Positions 35,211-44,473 of a DNA stretch of 64,000 bases are shown piece by piece. How positions within the stretch are numbered: the stretch's first letter is position 1; each line of letters opens with the position of its first letter. The notes under the pieces were generated by a model, which saw nothing but the letters and a program-made list of their open reading frames with translations, was not told the DNA's origin and did not search any database. The stretch covers positions 8,804,001 to 8,868,000 of the forward strand of contig NZ_CP080521.1 in the NCBI RefSeq assembly GCF_019468565.1, in the 5' to 3' direction. The translations under genes and the position numbers were made by a program. This DNA is from Pseudonocardia sp. DSM 110487 (GTDB taxonomy: Bacteria; Actinomycetota; Actinomycetes; Mycobacteriales; Pseudonocardiaceae).

Positions 35211-36242
35211 ATGCTGCTCTCGACCCAGCTCCAGTACGGCGACGACCCCGTCCGCAACGCCGAGGCGGCCGTCGCGATGGAGCAGGCGGGCCTCGACGTC
35301 GTGTGGGTCGCGGAGGCCTACAGCTTCGATGCCGTGTCCCTGATGGGTTACCTCGCCGCGCGCACCGAGCGCGTGCAGATCGGCGCGGGGATCCTGCCGA
35401 TCTACAGCCGGACGCCCACGCTCACCGCGATGTCCGCCGCGGGCGTCGACGCACTGTCGGAGGGCCGCGCGATCCTCGGGCTCGGCGCGTCCGGGCCACA
35501 GGTGATCGAGGGCTTCCACGGCGTGCCCTACGACAAGCCGATCGCGCGCACCCGCGAGACCATCGAGATCTGCCGGAAGGTCTGGCGGCGGGAGCGGCTC
35601 ACCAACGAGGGGCTTTACCCGATCCCGCTGCCGGAGGGCCAGGGCACGGGTCTCGGCAAGCCGCTGAAGCTCATCAACCACCCGCGCCGGGCGGACATCC
35701 CGATCTGGGTCGCCGCGCTGGGCGACAAGAACGTCGAGATGACGGCCGAGCTCGCGAACGGGTGGCTCCCGCACCTGCTGATGCCGGAGAAGCTCCGGGA
35801 GGTCTTCGGGCCCGCCCTCGACGCCGGTCTCGCGAAGCGCGCGCCGGAGCTCGGCCCGTTGCAGATCACCGGTGGCGGGATCCTCGCGATCGAGGAGGAG
35901 ATGTTCGAGCCCGCCCGCCAGCTGGCCCGCGCGATGTACGCCCTGTACGTCGGCGGGATGGGAGCGCGGGGGCGCAACTTCTACAACACCGTCTTCGCCC
36001 GCCAGGGCTACGGCGACGCGGCACGGCTGGTGCAGGACCTCTACCTCGACGGGCGCAAGGACGAGGCCGCCGCCGCGCTCCCCGACGACTTCATCGACAA
36101 GGTCACGCTGATCGGCCCGCCGTCGTACGTGAAGGAGCGGATCGCGGCGCTGCGCGAAGCGGGCGTCACCCACCTGCACGTCAACCCGGTGACGACGGAC
36201 GCGCCAAAGCTCCTCAGCCAGGTGAAGGAGTGGATCGCCTAG
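35211..36242 (+). CDS. LLM-class F420-dependent oxidoreductase
   Basis: A 343-residue luciferase-like TIM-barrel oxidoreductase, probably using coenzyme F420. Family features: VAMEQAGLDVVWVAEAYSFDAV, VQIGAGILPIYSRTPTLTAM, LGLGASGPQVIEGFHG and IPIWVAALGDKNVEMTAELANG. The C-terminus LREAGVTHLHVNPVT is typical of actinobacterial F420 members. The substrate is unknown. It stands alone between the nested terminator and a hypothetical gene on the same strand. Confidence 0.87.
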   Translation: MLLSTQLQYGDDPVRNAEAAVAMEQAGLDVVWVAEAYSFDAVSLMGYLAARTERVQIGAGILPIYSRTPTLTAMSAAGVDALSEGRAILGLGASGPQVIEGFHGVPYDKPIARTRETIEICRKVWRRERLTNEGLYPIPLPEGQGTGLGKPLKLINHPRRADIPIWVAALGDKNVEMTAELANGWLPHLLMPEKLREVFGPALDAGLAKRAPELGPLQITGGGILAIEEEMFEPARQLARAMYALYVGGMGARGRNFYNTVFARQGYGDAARLVQDLYLDGRKDEAAAALPDDFIDKVTLIGPPSYVKERIAALREAGVTHLHVNPVTTDAPKLLSQVKEWIA

Positions 36243-36313
36243 GTCGGCTCCCATCACGCTCGGTCATTGGGTCACACTCTGTGGCGACCGTCGCCGACCG
36301 CAGGGAGCGTGCG

Positions 36314-37114
36314 TTGACCGATCCCGCCATCGCCGTGTCCGACAGCCCGGTGGCGCCGCACCAGTACCGATTCGTGGAGACCCACGCGTGGTGGCTCGGC
36401 ACGTTCGGCCCGCACCAGCACCTCACCGAGCACCGGCTGCGGCAGTGGATCCCGGCGCACCCGGACCGGGAGTGGCTGCTGGAGCGGGAGCTGACGGGGG
36501 CGCAGACCTGGCTCACCGGCTCGGCGGATGAGGCCCGCGAGGACGGGTTCGACCTGCACGACGTGGCGCCCGTCGGCCGCTTCCGCGCCCGCTACGGCGA
36601 CTTCGACACCGCGCCGGACGACGATCTCGGGATCGATCTCGACACCGCGTTCTGCGCGCAGCCGCGCCCACCGCGGAGGGGCAGCTGGCAGTCGCCCACG
36701 CCGGAGTTCCTGCAACGCCTGCCACGCGACCCGGCCGCGCTGCTCGCCCGGCTCCGCGAGGACAACCCGGGCAGCTGGTTCGGACCGTTCGCGGCCGCCG
36801 TCACGACGCTGCGCACTGCGCTCGTGCCCGCGGAACTGCGCGCGGCGTTCTTCCGCGCGCTCTCGGCGCTCCCCGGCGTGAGCTTCACCGACGGGGCGCT
36901 GAACGTCGACGGGCACGCGTGCATCGCCCTCGTCCACGACGCCGGGCGCACCCGCACCGAGCTGCTCCTCGACCCCGCCGACGGCCAGTTCGCCGGCGAG
37001 CGCGACACGCTGCGCACCGACTCCCGGTGCGGGCTGCGGGCGGGCACCGTGATCAGCGCCACCGCGGTACGGACCGCGGTTGTCGACACCGAGGGCGAGC
37101 TTCCTGCGGCGTAG
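36314..37114 (+). CDS. Uncharacterised actinobacterial protein, C-terminus like CU044_5270 family
   Basis: About 266 residues. No catalytic motif or membrane segment is visible. The C-terminal half (LVPAELRAAFFRALSALPGV, then NVDGHACIALVHD and LLLDPADGQFAGERDTL) resembles the C-terminal domain of CU044_5270-type proteins, which often accompany extracytoplasmic-function sigma factors; none is adjacent here. The TTG start at 36314 has AGGGAG 6 nt upstream. The in-frame GTG at 36281 would add 11 residues but has no Shine-Dalgarno. Function unknown. Confidence 0.65.
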   Translation: MTDPAIAVSDSPVAPHQYRFVETHAWWLGTFGPHQHLTEHRLRQWIPAHPDREWLLERELTGAQTWLTGSADEAREDGFDLHDVAPVGRFRARYGDFDTAPDDDLGIDLDTAFCAQPRPPRRGSWQSPTPEFLQRLPRDPAALLARLREDNPGSWFGPFAAAVTTLRTALVPAELRAAFFRALSALPGVSFTDGALNVDGHACIALVHDAGRTRTELLLDPADGQFAGERDTLRTDSRCGLRAGTVISATAVRTAVVDTEGELPAA

Positions 37115-37259
37115 GGGCACGTCACTTTCACTGAACCGACCCCTTGACCGGTGCAGCCGATCACGTCCCGTGTGCGGTACCCGCCTCCCGAGCGCGGGGA
37201 CTAACCTGGCGTGCAGTCCTCGGCGATGTCGACGCGATCCGATCAAGGCGGTCATCAGC

Positions 37260-40200
37260 GTGTCCAGCAGCAGTACGTCCAGTCCAGCAGGTGAGTTCGG
37301 GCCGAACGAATGGCTCGTAGAGGAGATGTACCAGCGTTTCCTCGACGACCCGAACACCGTCGACCCGGCATGGCACGAGTTCTTCGCGGACTACCGCCCC
37401 ACCGACGCACCCCCGGCCACCGCTGCCGCCGACCACGCCGACGACTCGGCCGGCACCGGTTCCGTCCAGCAGGCCGCGCAGCGTCCCGGCAAGCCGTCCC
37501 CGCCGTCCGACGCGCCCAGCGCGCCCGCCCCCGCTCCCGTCGCCGAGCCGGCCGAGCCGAGCGAGCGCACGCGGGCCGCCGACCGCAGGGCACTCACCCC
37601 CACCAACGGCAGCGCGATCACGCAGAAGCGCACGCAGCCCGCCGGGGCCAAGCCACCCGCCGGCAGCACCTCGCAGGCGGCCCGCCCCGCCACGCAGGGT
37701 GCCACCGACTCCGGCGCCGGCACCACGATCCCGTTGCGCGGCGCCGCGAACGCCGTCGTCAAGAACATGAACGCCTCGCTGTCCGTGCCGACGGCCACGA
37801 GTGTGCGCGCGGTGCCTGCCAAGCTGCTGGCCGACAACCGCGTCGTCATCAACAACCAGCTCAAGCGCACCCGCGGCGGGAAGGTCTCCTTCACTCACCT
37901 CATCGGGTACGCGCTGGTCAAGGCGCTCGCCGACTTCCCGACGATGAACCGGCACTTCGCCGAGCACGACGGCAAGCCGGTCGTCGTGCAGCCCGACCAC
38001 GTCAACCTCGGACTCGCGATCGACCTGCCCGGCAAGGACGGGCAGCGCTCGCTCGTCGTCGTCTCGATCAAGGGCTGCGAGACGATGAACTTCGCGCAGT
38101 TCTGGTCGGCCTACGAGGCCATCGTGCACAAGGCGCGCGCCGGTGCACTGCAGGCCGAGGACTTCGCGGGCACCACCCTCACGCTCACCAACCCGGGCAC
38201 GCTGGGCACCAACCACTCCGTGCCGCGGCTGATGCAGGGCCAGGGCGCGATCATCGGCGTCGGCGCGATGGAGTACCCCGCCCAGTTCCAGGGCGCGAGC
38301 GCCGAGAAGCTGGCCGAGATCGGCGTCAGCAAGATCATCACGCTGACCTCCACCTACGACCACCGGATCATCCAGGGCGCCGAGTCCGGCGACTTCCTGC
38401 GCCGTGTCCACGCCCTGCTGCTGGGCGAGGACGAGTTCTACGACGAGATCTTCCGCTCGGTGCGGGTGCCGTACGAGCCCGTGCGCTGGGTGCAGGACAT
38501 CCCAGAGGGGGCGATCGACAAGACCGCCCGCGTCATCGAGGTGATCGACGCGCACCGCACGCGCGGCCACCTCATGGCCGACACCGACCCGCTGAACTAC
38601 CGCCAGCGCCGCCACCCCGACCTGGACATCCTGTCGCACGGGCTCACGCTGTGGGATCTCGACAGGGAGTTCGCCGTCGGCGGGTTCGCCGGCAAGCAGC
38701 ACATGAAGCTGCGCGACGTGCTCGGCGTGCTGCGCGACGCGTACTGCCGCACCATCGGCACCGAGTACATGCACATCGCCGACCCCGAGCAGCGCGCGTG
38801 GCTGCAGGAGCGCATCGAGGTCCCGCACCAGAAGCCGAACCAGGCCGAGCAGAAGTACATCCTGTCGAAGCTCAACGCGGCCGAGGCGTTCGAGACGTTC
38901 CTGCAGACCAAGTACGTCGGGCAGAAGCGGTTCTCCCTCGAGGGCGGCGAGACCGTCATCCCGCTGCTCGACGCGGTGCTGGACAAGGCCGCGGAGCAAG
39001 AGCTCGACGAGGTCGTCATCGGCATGCCGCACCGCGGGCGGCTGAACGTGCTGGCCAACATCGTCGGCAAGCCGATCAGCCAGATCTTCCGCGAGTTCGA
39101 GGGCAACCTCGACCCGGGCCAGGCCCACGGCTCCGGCGACGTGAAGTACCACCTCGGCGCCGAGGGCAAGTACTTCCGGATGTTCGGCGACGGCGAGACG
39201 GTCGTGTCACTCGCGTCCAACCCGTCGCACCTGGAGGCCGTCGACCCGGTGCTCGAGGGCATCGTCCGCGCCAAGCAGGACCTCCTCGACAAGGGCGAGG
39301 GCGGGTTCACGGTGCTGCCGCTCATGCTGCACGGCGACGCCGCGTTCGCGGGCCAGGGCGTGGTCGCCGAGACGCTCAACCTCGCGAAGCTGCGCGGGTA
39401 CCGCACCGGCGGCACCGTGCACGTGGTGATCAACAACCAGGTCGGGTTCACCACCGCGCCGGAGCACTCGCGCTCGTCGCAGTACTCCACCGACGTCGCG
39501 AAGATGATCGACGCTCCGGTCTTCCACGTGAACGGCGACGACCCCGAGGCCTGCGTCTGGGTGGCCAAGCTCGCGGTCGACTACCGCGAGCGCTGGCACA
39601 ACGACGTCGTGATCGACATGATCTGCTACCGCCGCCGCGGCCACAACGAGGGCGACGACCCCTCGATGACCCAGCCGGCGATGTACGACATCATCGACGC
39701 GAAGCGCAGCGTTCGGAAGATCTACACGGAGTCGCTGATCGGCCGCGGGGACATCACCGTGGAGGAGGCGGAGCACGCGCTCAAGGACTTCTCCAACCAG
39801 CTCGAACACGTCTTCAACGAGGTCCGCGAGCTGGAGAAGACCCCGCCCGCGCCGAGCCCTTCCGTCGAGAAGGAACAGTCGGTCCCCATCGACCTCGACA
39901 CGTCGGTCTCGCTGGAGGTCGTCCACCGCATCGGCGACGCGCACCAGGAGCTCCCCGAGGGCTTCTCGGTGCACCAGCGCGTCAAGCCGGTGCTGCAGCG
40001 CCGCTACCAGATGTCGCGCGAGGGCAACATCGACTGGGCGTTCGGTGAGCTGCTCGCCTTCGGCGCACTCGCCATGGACGGCAAGCTGGTGCGGATCTCC
40101 GGCCAGGACACCCGCCGCGGCACGTTCGTCCAACGCCACTCGGTGATCATCGACCGGCACAACGGGGCCGAGTACTACCCGCTGCGCAACCTGTCGCAGG

Positions 40201-41072
40201 ACCAGGAGCGGTTCCTGCCCTACGACTCGGCCCTCTCGGAGTTCGCCGCCGTCGGCTTCGAGTACGGCTACTCGGTGGCCAACCCCGAGGCGTTCGTGGC
40301 GTGGGAGGCCCAGTTCGGCGACTTCGTCAACGGGGCACAGTCGGTCATCGACGAGTTCATCTCGTCCGGTGAGGCCAAGTGGGGCCAGATGTCCGACGTC
40401 GTGCTACTGCTGCCCCACGGCCTCGAGGGGCAGGGGCCCGACCACTCCTCCGGCCGCATCGAGCGGTTCCTGCAGCTGTGCGCGGAGGGCTCGATGACGG
40501 TGGCGCTGCCCACTGAGCCCGCCAACTACTTCCACCTGCTGCGCAGGCACGCGATGGACGGCGTGCGCCGCCCGCTCGTGGTGTTCACGCCGAAGTGGAT
40601 GCTGCGGGCCAAGCAGGCCGTCAGCCCGCTCACCGACTTCACCGGCGGCCGGTTCCGCCCGGTCATCGACGACCCGCGCTACCGGGGCGGCGACGGGCCC
40701 GCGGCCGACGTGCACCGCGTGCTGCTGTGCAGCGGCAAGATCTACTACGAGCTGGCCGCCGCGCGGGACAAGCGGAACGTCGAGGGCATCGCACTCGTCC
40801 GCGTCGAGCAGCTGTACCCGGTGCCGGACCGCCAGCTCGCCTCCGTGCTCGACCGGTACCCGAACGCCGAGGACGTCCGCTGGGTGCAGGAGGAGCCTGC
40901 CAACCAGGGCGCATGGCCGTTCCTCGGGCTGGAGCTGCCCGAGAAGCTGCCGCGGCTGGTCGGCATCCGGCGCGTGTCGCGCCGGCGGATGGCGGCTCCG
41001 GCCGCCGGATCGTCGAAGGTGCACGAGGTCGAGCAGACGGCGATCCTCAACGAGGCGCTCGCGGCGGAGTAA
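37260..41072 (+). CDS. kgd: Multifunctional 2-oxoglutarate dehydrogenase/decarboxylase (E2-E1 fusion, Kgd)
   Basis: A 1270-residue actinobacterial fusion enzyme of the TCA cycle, giving succinyl-CoA (with partner E2/E3) or succinic semialdehyde from 2-oxoglutarate. The N-terminal FGPNEWLVEEMYQRFLDDP helix is the E1o assembly segment. A Pro/Ala-rich linker follows to about residue 150, then an E2 succinyltransferase-like domain ending with DHRIIQGAESG. The ThDP-dependent E1 part has HRGRLNVLANI, GDAAFAGQGVVAET, GFTTAPEHSRSS and HGLEGQGPDHSSGR. GTG start at 37260 with AAGGCGG upstream. The absence of a lipoyl domain is normal for this fusion. Confidence 0.96.
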   Translation: MSSSSTSSPAGEFGPNEWLVEEMYQRFLDDPNTVDPAWHEFFADYRPTDAPPATAAADHADDSAGTGSVQQAAQRPGKPSPPSDAPSAPAPAPVAEPAEPSERTRAADRRALTPTNGSAITQKRTQPAGAKPPAGSTSQAARPATQGATDSGAGTTIPLRGAANAVVKNMNASLSVPTATSVRAVPAKLLADNRVVINNQLKRTRGGKVSFTHLIGYALVKALADFPTMNRHFAEHDGKPVVVQPDHVNLGLAIDLPGKDGQRSLVVVSIKGCETMNFAQFWSAYEAIVHKARAGALQAEDFAGTTLTLTNPGTLGTNHSVPRLMQGQGAIIGVGAMEYPAQFQGASAEKLAEIGVSKIITLTSTYDHRIIQGAESGDFLRRVHALLLGEDEFYDEIFRSVRVPYEPVRWVQDIPEGAIDKTARVIEVIDAHRTRGHLMADTDPLNYRQRRHPDLDILSHGLTLWDLDREFAVGGFAGKQHMKLRDVLGVLRDAYCRTIGTEYMHIADPEQRAWLQERIEVPHQKPNQAEQKYILSKLNAAEAFETFLQTKYVGQKRFSLEGGETVIPLLDAVLDKAAEQELDEVVIGMPHRGRLNVLANIVGKPISQIFREFEGNLDPGQAHGSGDVKYHLGAEGKYFRMFGDGETVVSLASNPSHLEAVDPVLEGIVRAKQDLLDKGEGGFTVLPLMLHGDAAFAGQGVVAETLNLAKLRGYRTGGTVHVVINNQVGFTTAPEHSRSSQYSTDVAKMIDAPVFHVNGDDPEACVWVAKLAVDYRERWHNDVVIDMICYRRRGHNEGDDPSMTQPAMYDIIDAKRSVRKIYTESLIGRGDITVEEAEHALKDFSNQLEHVFNEVRELEKTPPAPSPSVEKEQSVPIDLDTSVSLEVVHRIGDAHQELPEGFSVHQRVKPVLQRRYQMSREGNIDWAFGELLAFGALAMDGKLVRISGQDTRRGTFVQRHSVIIDRHNGAEYYPLRNLSQDQERFLPYDSALSEFAAVGFEYGYSVANPEAFVAWEAQFGDFVNGAQSVIDEFISSGEAKWGQMSDVVLLLPHGLEGQGPDHSSGRIERFLQLCAEGSMTVALPTEPANYFHLLRRHAMDGVRRPLVVFTPKWMLRAKQAVSPLTDFTGGRFRPVIDDPRYRGGDGPAADVHRVLLCSGKIYYELAAARDKRNVEGIALVRVEQLYPVPDRQLASVLDRYPNAEDVRWVQEEPANQGAWPFLGLELPEKLPRLVGIRRVSRRRMAAPAAGSSKVHEVEQTAILNEALAAE

Positions 41073-41075
41073 CCG

Positions 41076-41258
41076 GTGTACGCCACGGATCGGGGCATCG
41101 AGGAGCTCGTCGAGCGGCGCGGTGACGAGCAGGTCAGCGTGGAGTGGCTGGCCGAGCGGCTGCGCGTGTTCGTCGACCTCAACCCCAGCTTCGAGGATGC
41201 CGTCGAACGAATCGCGAGCTTCCTGGCCCGCGACGATGCCGACGACCTGGAGGACTGA
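41076..41258 (+). CDS. DUF6104-like small protein next to kgd
   Basis: A 60-residue acidic protein, start GTG 3 bp after the kgd stop, so translation is probably coupled. The sequence reads TDRGIEELVERRGDE, VEWLAERLRVFVDLNP and an acidic tail. From memory it matches DUF6104, which regularly follows kgd in actinobacteria. Function unknown; an accessory role to the oxoglutarate dehydrogenase is inferred from the conserved pairing. Confidence 0.8.
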   Translation: MYATDRGIEELVERRGDEQVSVEWLAERLRVFVDLNPSFEDAVERIASFLARDDADDLED

Positions 41259-41262
41259 GCAA

Positions 41263-41661
41263 TCACTGTCCGCGGCTCGGCAGCACCTGCCGGGCGGTGA
41301 TCCGCCAGCCGGCCGGTGTGCGGGTGACGCGGTCGTCGTAGATCACGCTTCCCGTGCGGCCGTCGCGCAGGACGCCGATGCCCTTCGACCGGACGGTGGC
41401 GCCACTGCCGGCGCCCTCGGTGACCACGATGTTGGTCACGTGGTGGCCGATCGGGTTCCGCGCGTCGTCGGCGAACGACTCCGACAACGCGCGGAACTCC
41501 TCGATGCCGCGCACGACGCCCTGCCCCATCGCCGTCACGTCGTATACGGCGTCCGGGGTGAACAGCTCGTCGAGACGGTGCAGCTCGCGGTCGTCGACGA
41601 GGTGCCCGTGCAGGGCGAGGAGCTGGTGGATCGCCATGATGTCGTGCGCGGTCAGAGCCAT
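41263..41661 (-). CDS. SnoaL-like/NTF2-family protein
   Basis: A 132-residue protein of the SnoaL-like fold (SnoaL_4 type), found in polyketide cyclases, dehydratases and ring-hydroxylating dioxygenase beta-like subunits. Visible elements are IHQLLALHGHLVDDRELHRLDELFTPDAVYD and a central GHHVTNIVVTE strand with paired His. The start ATG is at 41659-41661. It is divergent from the MarR gene across a perfect palindrome and is probably repressed by it. Catalytic function is not readable. Confidence 0.82.
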   Translation of the reverse strand: MALTAHDIMAIHQLLALHGHLVDDRELHRLDELFTPDAVYDVTAMGQGVVRGIEEFRALSESFADDARNPIGHHVTNIVVTEGAGSGATVRSKGIGVLRDGRTGSVIYDDRVTRTPAGWRITARQVLPSRGQ

Positions 41662-41678
41662 GCCGGCAAGCTAGAGAG

Positions 41679-41696
41679 TTGACAACATGTTGTCAA
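41679..41696. promoter_or_regulatory. Perfect 18-bp palindromic MarR operator overlapping -35 sites
   Basis: TTGACAACATGTTGTCAA is a perfect palindrome in the 60-bp gap between the SnoaL-like gene and the MarR gene. Each half contains TTGACA, the consensus -35, on opposite strands. Binding of the MarR dimer would therefore block both promoters. The size and symmetry match typical MarR-family operators. Confidence 0.75.
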
Positions 41697-41721
41697 TTTC
41701 TGCCGATGGGAGAATGCGCCG

Positions 41722-42177
41722 ATGGAGGGCCGGGCGGCGACCGAGGCGCAGGAGTTCCTCGCCTTCATGCAAGCGGTGGGCGCGCTGCACCGGTCATTGC
41801 TCGCCGTCGGCGACGCGGTCGCCGCCACGGCGGGTCAGAGCCGAGCGCGCAGCACCTGTTTGCAACAGCTCGCCGACGGCCCACTGACCGTGGCGGATGT
41901 CGCCGATCGGCTCGGCCTCGCTCGGCAGGGCGTGCAGCGGATGGCCGACCTGCTCGTCGCCGACGGGCTGGCCAGGTACGCCGACAACCCACGGCACCGG
42001 CGCGCCAAGCTGCTGACCCTGACCGACGCGGGCGAGCGGGCGCTCGCCGCGATGGACGCCGCGCACCGCAGCTGGGTCGCCGACACCGCGCCGAGCCTCG
42101 CGCCGCTCCGCCTGCCCGAGCTCACCGATCGACTCTCGGCCGTCCGCGGGGCCGTCGACGATGCCCGGGATCCGTGA
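41722..42177 (+). CDS. MarR-family transcriptional regulator
   Basis: A 151-residue winged-helix repressor. The recognition region is GPLTVADVADRLGLARQGVQ with RMADLLVADGLARYADNP and wing HRRAKLLTLTDAGERAL. Start ATG at 41722. The palindrome 26 bp upstream is the likely operator for autoregulation and for control of the divergent SnoaL-like gene. Confidence 0.9.
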   Translation: MEGRAATEAQEFLAFMQAVGALHRSLLAVGDAVAATAGQSRARSTCLQQLADGPLTVADVADRLGLARQGVQRMADLLVADGLARYADNPRHRRAKLLTLTDAGERALAAMDAAHRSWVADTAPSLAPLRLPELTDRLSAVRGAVDDARDP

Positions 42178-42332
42178 TCACGAAGCCAGGTTGCCGGCAC
42201 ACGGCGTTCTGATCACCGCCGATCGGGTGAAGATCGACCGGCAGCGAGTCCACTTATCCCCGTCTGTACGATTCCGGCGCCCCGGTCGGGTGAACCGTCC
42301 GCCGGGCGCACGCACATCACCTTGGGGGGACG

Positions 42333-43457
42333 ATGGCCGGATTGACGACCCTGTCCGTAGCGCTGGCGACCGCGATCGCCACACTCGGCCCGGTTCAGCC
42401 AGCTGCACCCGCACCACCGCCCGAGATCAGGATCATGGCGGAGCGGGTGATCAACTGCCGGAACAACGCGAACATCGACTCTCGGCTGATCGCCGCCACC
42501 CTGGCCCGCAGCGCCGAGGGCGACGCGATCGTGTTCGACGGCACCTGCCTGGTCACCGAGACCATCCCGCTGCTGGGCAACCGCTCCTACCAAGGGCGCT
42601 CCCGCACCGGAACCGTCATCCAGCAGGCCGACGGCGCCAACCTGCCGGCGATCTTCGCCAGCGACAGCTACCTCGACAACTCCCCGACCACCGGCCGCGG
42701 CGTCGCACTGCGCACCATGACGATCAAGGCCAACAGCGCAACCAACCCGAACGCGGGTGACGCCGTGGTGCTGCGCTCGTGGCAGACGTTCCTCGAGGAC
42801 GTGCAGATCTCCGACGCGGCCCGCCACGCCATCCGGCTGACCAACCTGTCGGCCAACGGCACCCCGCTGACCAACACCCAGGTCAACGGGCGCATCGCGG
42901 AGAACCAGATCAACCGCTCCGGTGGCAGCGGCCTGTTCGTCGAGGACACCGGCAACTCCGTCACCGACTGGCAGCTCGAGGACAACTACATCGCCGGCAC
43001 CGGCGGCGACGGCATCCACCTGGAGAACGCCGCGGGCTGGATGATCAACGGTAACCACATCTACGACGTCGACGGCGACAACGCCCTCTACGCCCACCGC
43101 CTGTACGGCTCCTCGATCAACGACAACTACATCGAGGACTTCGGCACGGTCGGCGTCGTCGCGCGGGTCCAGGGCGGGGCCGCGAGCACGATCACGGGCA
43201 ACCGGATCTTCCAGAACGCCGGCCGCGGAGGCACCTTCCTGCAGGTGCTGGGCAACTACGGCAACGCCAAAGCCGCCGTCAACAGCAACACCATCCGCGG
43301 CCGCGGCACGGGCATCGGGCTTGACTACCAGCGCGGCAGCGCAACCAGCCTGGAAGTCACCTCCAGCGGCAACCTGGTGTCCGACGTCGAGGTCGACCGC
43401 CAGGTCGGGGAGGGTGTCACCATCAACCCGGGTGTGCTCTCGCTCGGTCAGCCCTGA
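42333..43457 (+). CDS. Secreted right-handed parallel beta-helix protein
   Basis: A 374-residue exported protein: a short signal-like segment (LSVALATAIATLGPV) followed by a Pro-rich linker and repeated beta-helix rungs of ~22-25 residues with Asn/Gly ladders (GRIAENQINRSGGSGLFVED, DNYIAGTGGDGIHLEN, GNHIYDVDGDNALY, NDNYIEDFGTVGVV). This is the pectate-lyase-like fold used by many polysaccharide lyases, epimerases and adhesins. No catalytic residues can be assigned. A strong GGGGGGA precedes the ATG. It stands alone and is probably cell-surface or extracellular. Confidence 0.78.
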   Translation: MAGLTTLSVALATAIATLGPVQPAAPAPPPEIRIMAERVINCRNNANIDSRLIAATLARSAEGDAIVFDGTCLVTETIPLLGNRSYQGRSRTGTVIQQADGANLPAIFASDSYLDNSPTTGRGVALRTMTIKANSATNPNAGDAVVLRSWQTFLEDVQISDAARHAIRLTNLSANGTPLTNTQVNGRIAENQINRSGGSGLFVEDTGNSVTDWQLEDNYIAGTGGDGIHLENAAGWMINGNHIYDVDGDNALYAHRLYGSSINDNYIEDFGTVGVVARVQGGAASTITGNRIFQNAGRGGTFLQVLGNYGNAKAAVNSNTIRGRGTGIGLDYQRGSATSLEVTSSGNLVSDVEVDRQVGEGVTINPGVLSLGQP

Positions 43458-43561
43458 CCGGGCTTCCCGCATGGCAAGATCGCTGACCGCGCGGCCGTAG
43501 CCTTGTCCGGGCCCGGCGGGAACCCCGCGTGTACGGGCGATCCGAGGGGTACCCGGACCAC

Positions 43562-44110
43562 ATGGCTGATCCGGAGAACGGGGGCCCGCGGCGGTTCCCG
43601 GGGTCCCCGGTGCGTCCCGGGGACCCGGTCAACGACATGCACCCGGAAGGTGCGGGGCGTGGGCCGCGGCGCGTGGTGGTCGGGATCGACGGTTCTACCG
43701 AGTCCCGCGCGGCCCTGCACTGGGCGGTCGGCTACGCGCAGCAGGCGGATGCCGAGGTGCACGCCGTCGCGGTCTGGCACCAGCCGCTCCAGTTCGGGGC
43801 CAACGCGATGTCGCGAGTTCCCGACCAGCAGTTCGAGGACGAGGCACGCGCCTGGCTCGCCGAGGCGATGCCCTCCGGCACGAACGCATCCTCCGTCAAG
43901 GTGGAGACCCACGTTCGTCGAGGGGATCCGGCCACGGTGCTGCTCGACCACGCGTTGCGCGCCGACCTGCTGGCCGTGGGGAACCGCGGACGCAGCGGGT
44001 TGGCCGGCGCGATGGTCGGTTCGGTCGCCCTGCGGGTCGCACACCACGCGCGCTGCCCGGTCGTCCTGATCCCGACGCCACCGGACATCGATGAGCAACC
44101 GCCACGATGA
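43562..44110 (+). CDS. Universal stress protein (UspA family, ATP-binding type)
   Basis: A 182-residue single Usp domain preceded by a ~35-residue Pro/Gly-rich tail. RRVVVGIDGSTESRAAL opens the domain, and the ATP-binding motif G-x2-G-x9-G-S is complete in GNRGRSGLAGAMVGS. The C-terminal strand is CPVVLIPTPP. The ATG at 43562 is preferred; the frame opens to a GTG at 43529. Such proteins respond to hypoxia, nutrient stress or other stresses. It overlaps the following small gene by 20 bp. Confidence 0.87.
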   Translation: MADPENGGPRRFPGSPVRPGDPVNDMHPEGAGRGPRRVVVGIDGSTESRAALHWAVGYAQQADAEVHAVAVWHQPLQFGANAMSRVPDQQFEDEARAWLAEAMPSGTNASSVKVETHVRRGDPATVLLDHALRADLLAVGNRGRSGLAGAMVGSVALRVAHHARCPVVLIPTPPDIDEQPPR

Positions 44111-44393
44111 GCCGCGGCAACCCGAGGTCAGCATGATGCTCGAACCGATCCGGAAGCTGCTCGAACATCGGCGGGCCTCCGCCACGACGGGCGAGTCCGA
44201 TGTTGCCCTCGACCCGCAGGTCGCCCACAGCCGCGTCACCGGCGGTCGCGAAACCGACCACGCCGACAGCGCAGCTACGACCGGAACCGGCGGGAACGGG
44301 TCGTTCGTGGGCCGGGTGACCGGCGAGACCCTCGGCTCCAGCGGGGAGACCGGAGCCGAGCGGCGTGCCAACGCGGCAATACGCCCGCGCTGA
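44091..44393 (+). CDS. Small uncharacterised protein downstream of Usp gene
   Basis: 100 residues from ATG 44091, or 87 from ATG 44130, which follows an AG-rich stretch. Polar, probably disordered, with no domain I can name with certainty. The C-terminus SFVGRVTGETLGSSGETGAE resembles a motif I have seen at the ends of small actinobacterial stress-associated proteins. Overlap with the Usp gene suggests co-expression. Existence is moderately supported. Confidence 0.5.
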   Translation: MSNRHDEPRQPEVSMMLEPIRKLLEHRRASATTGESDVALDPQVAHSRVTGGRETDHADSAATTGTGGNGSFVGRVTGETLGSSGETGAERRANAAIRPR

Positions 44394-44473
44394 GCACTGC
44401 CCACCACGGCCGTCAGGCGGGCCGGACCAGCAGTTCCTCGTCGCCCGCACCGCTGTTGTGCGTACCCTGAAGT

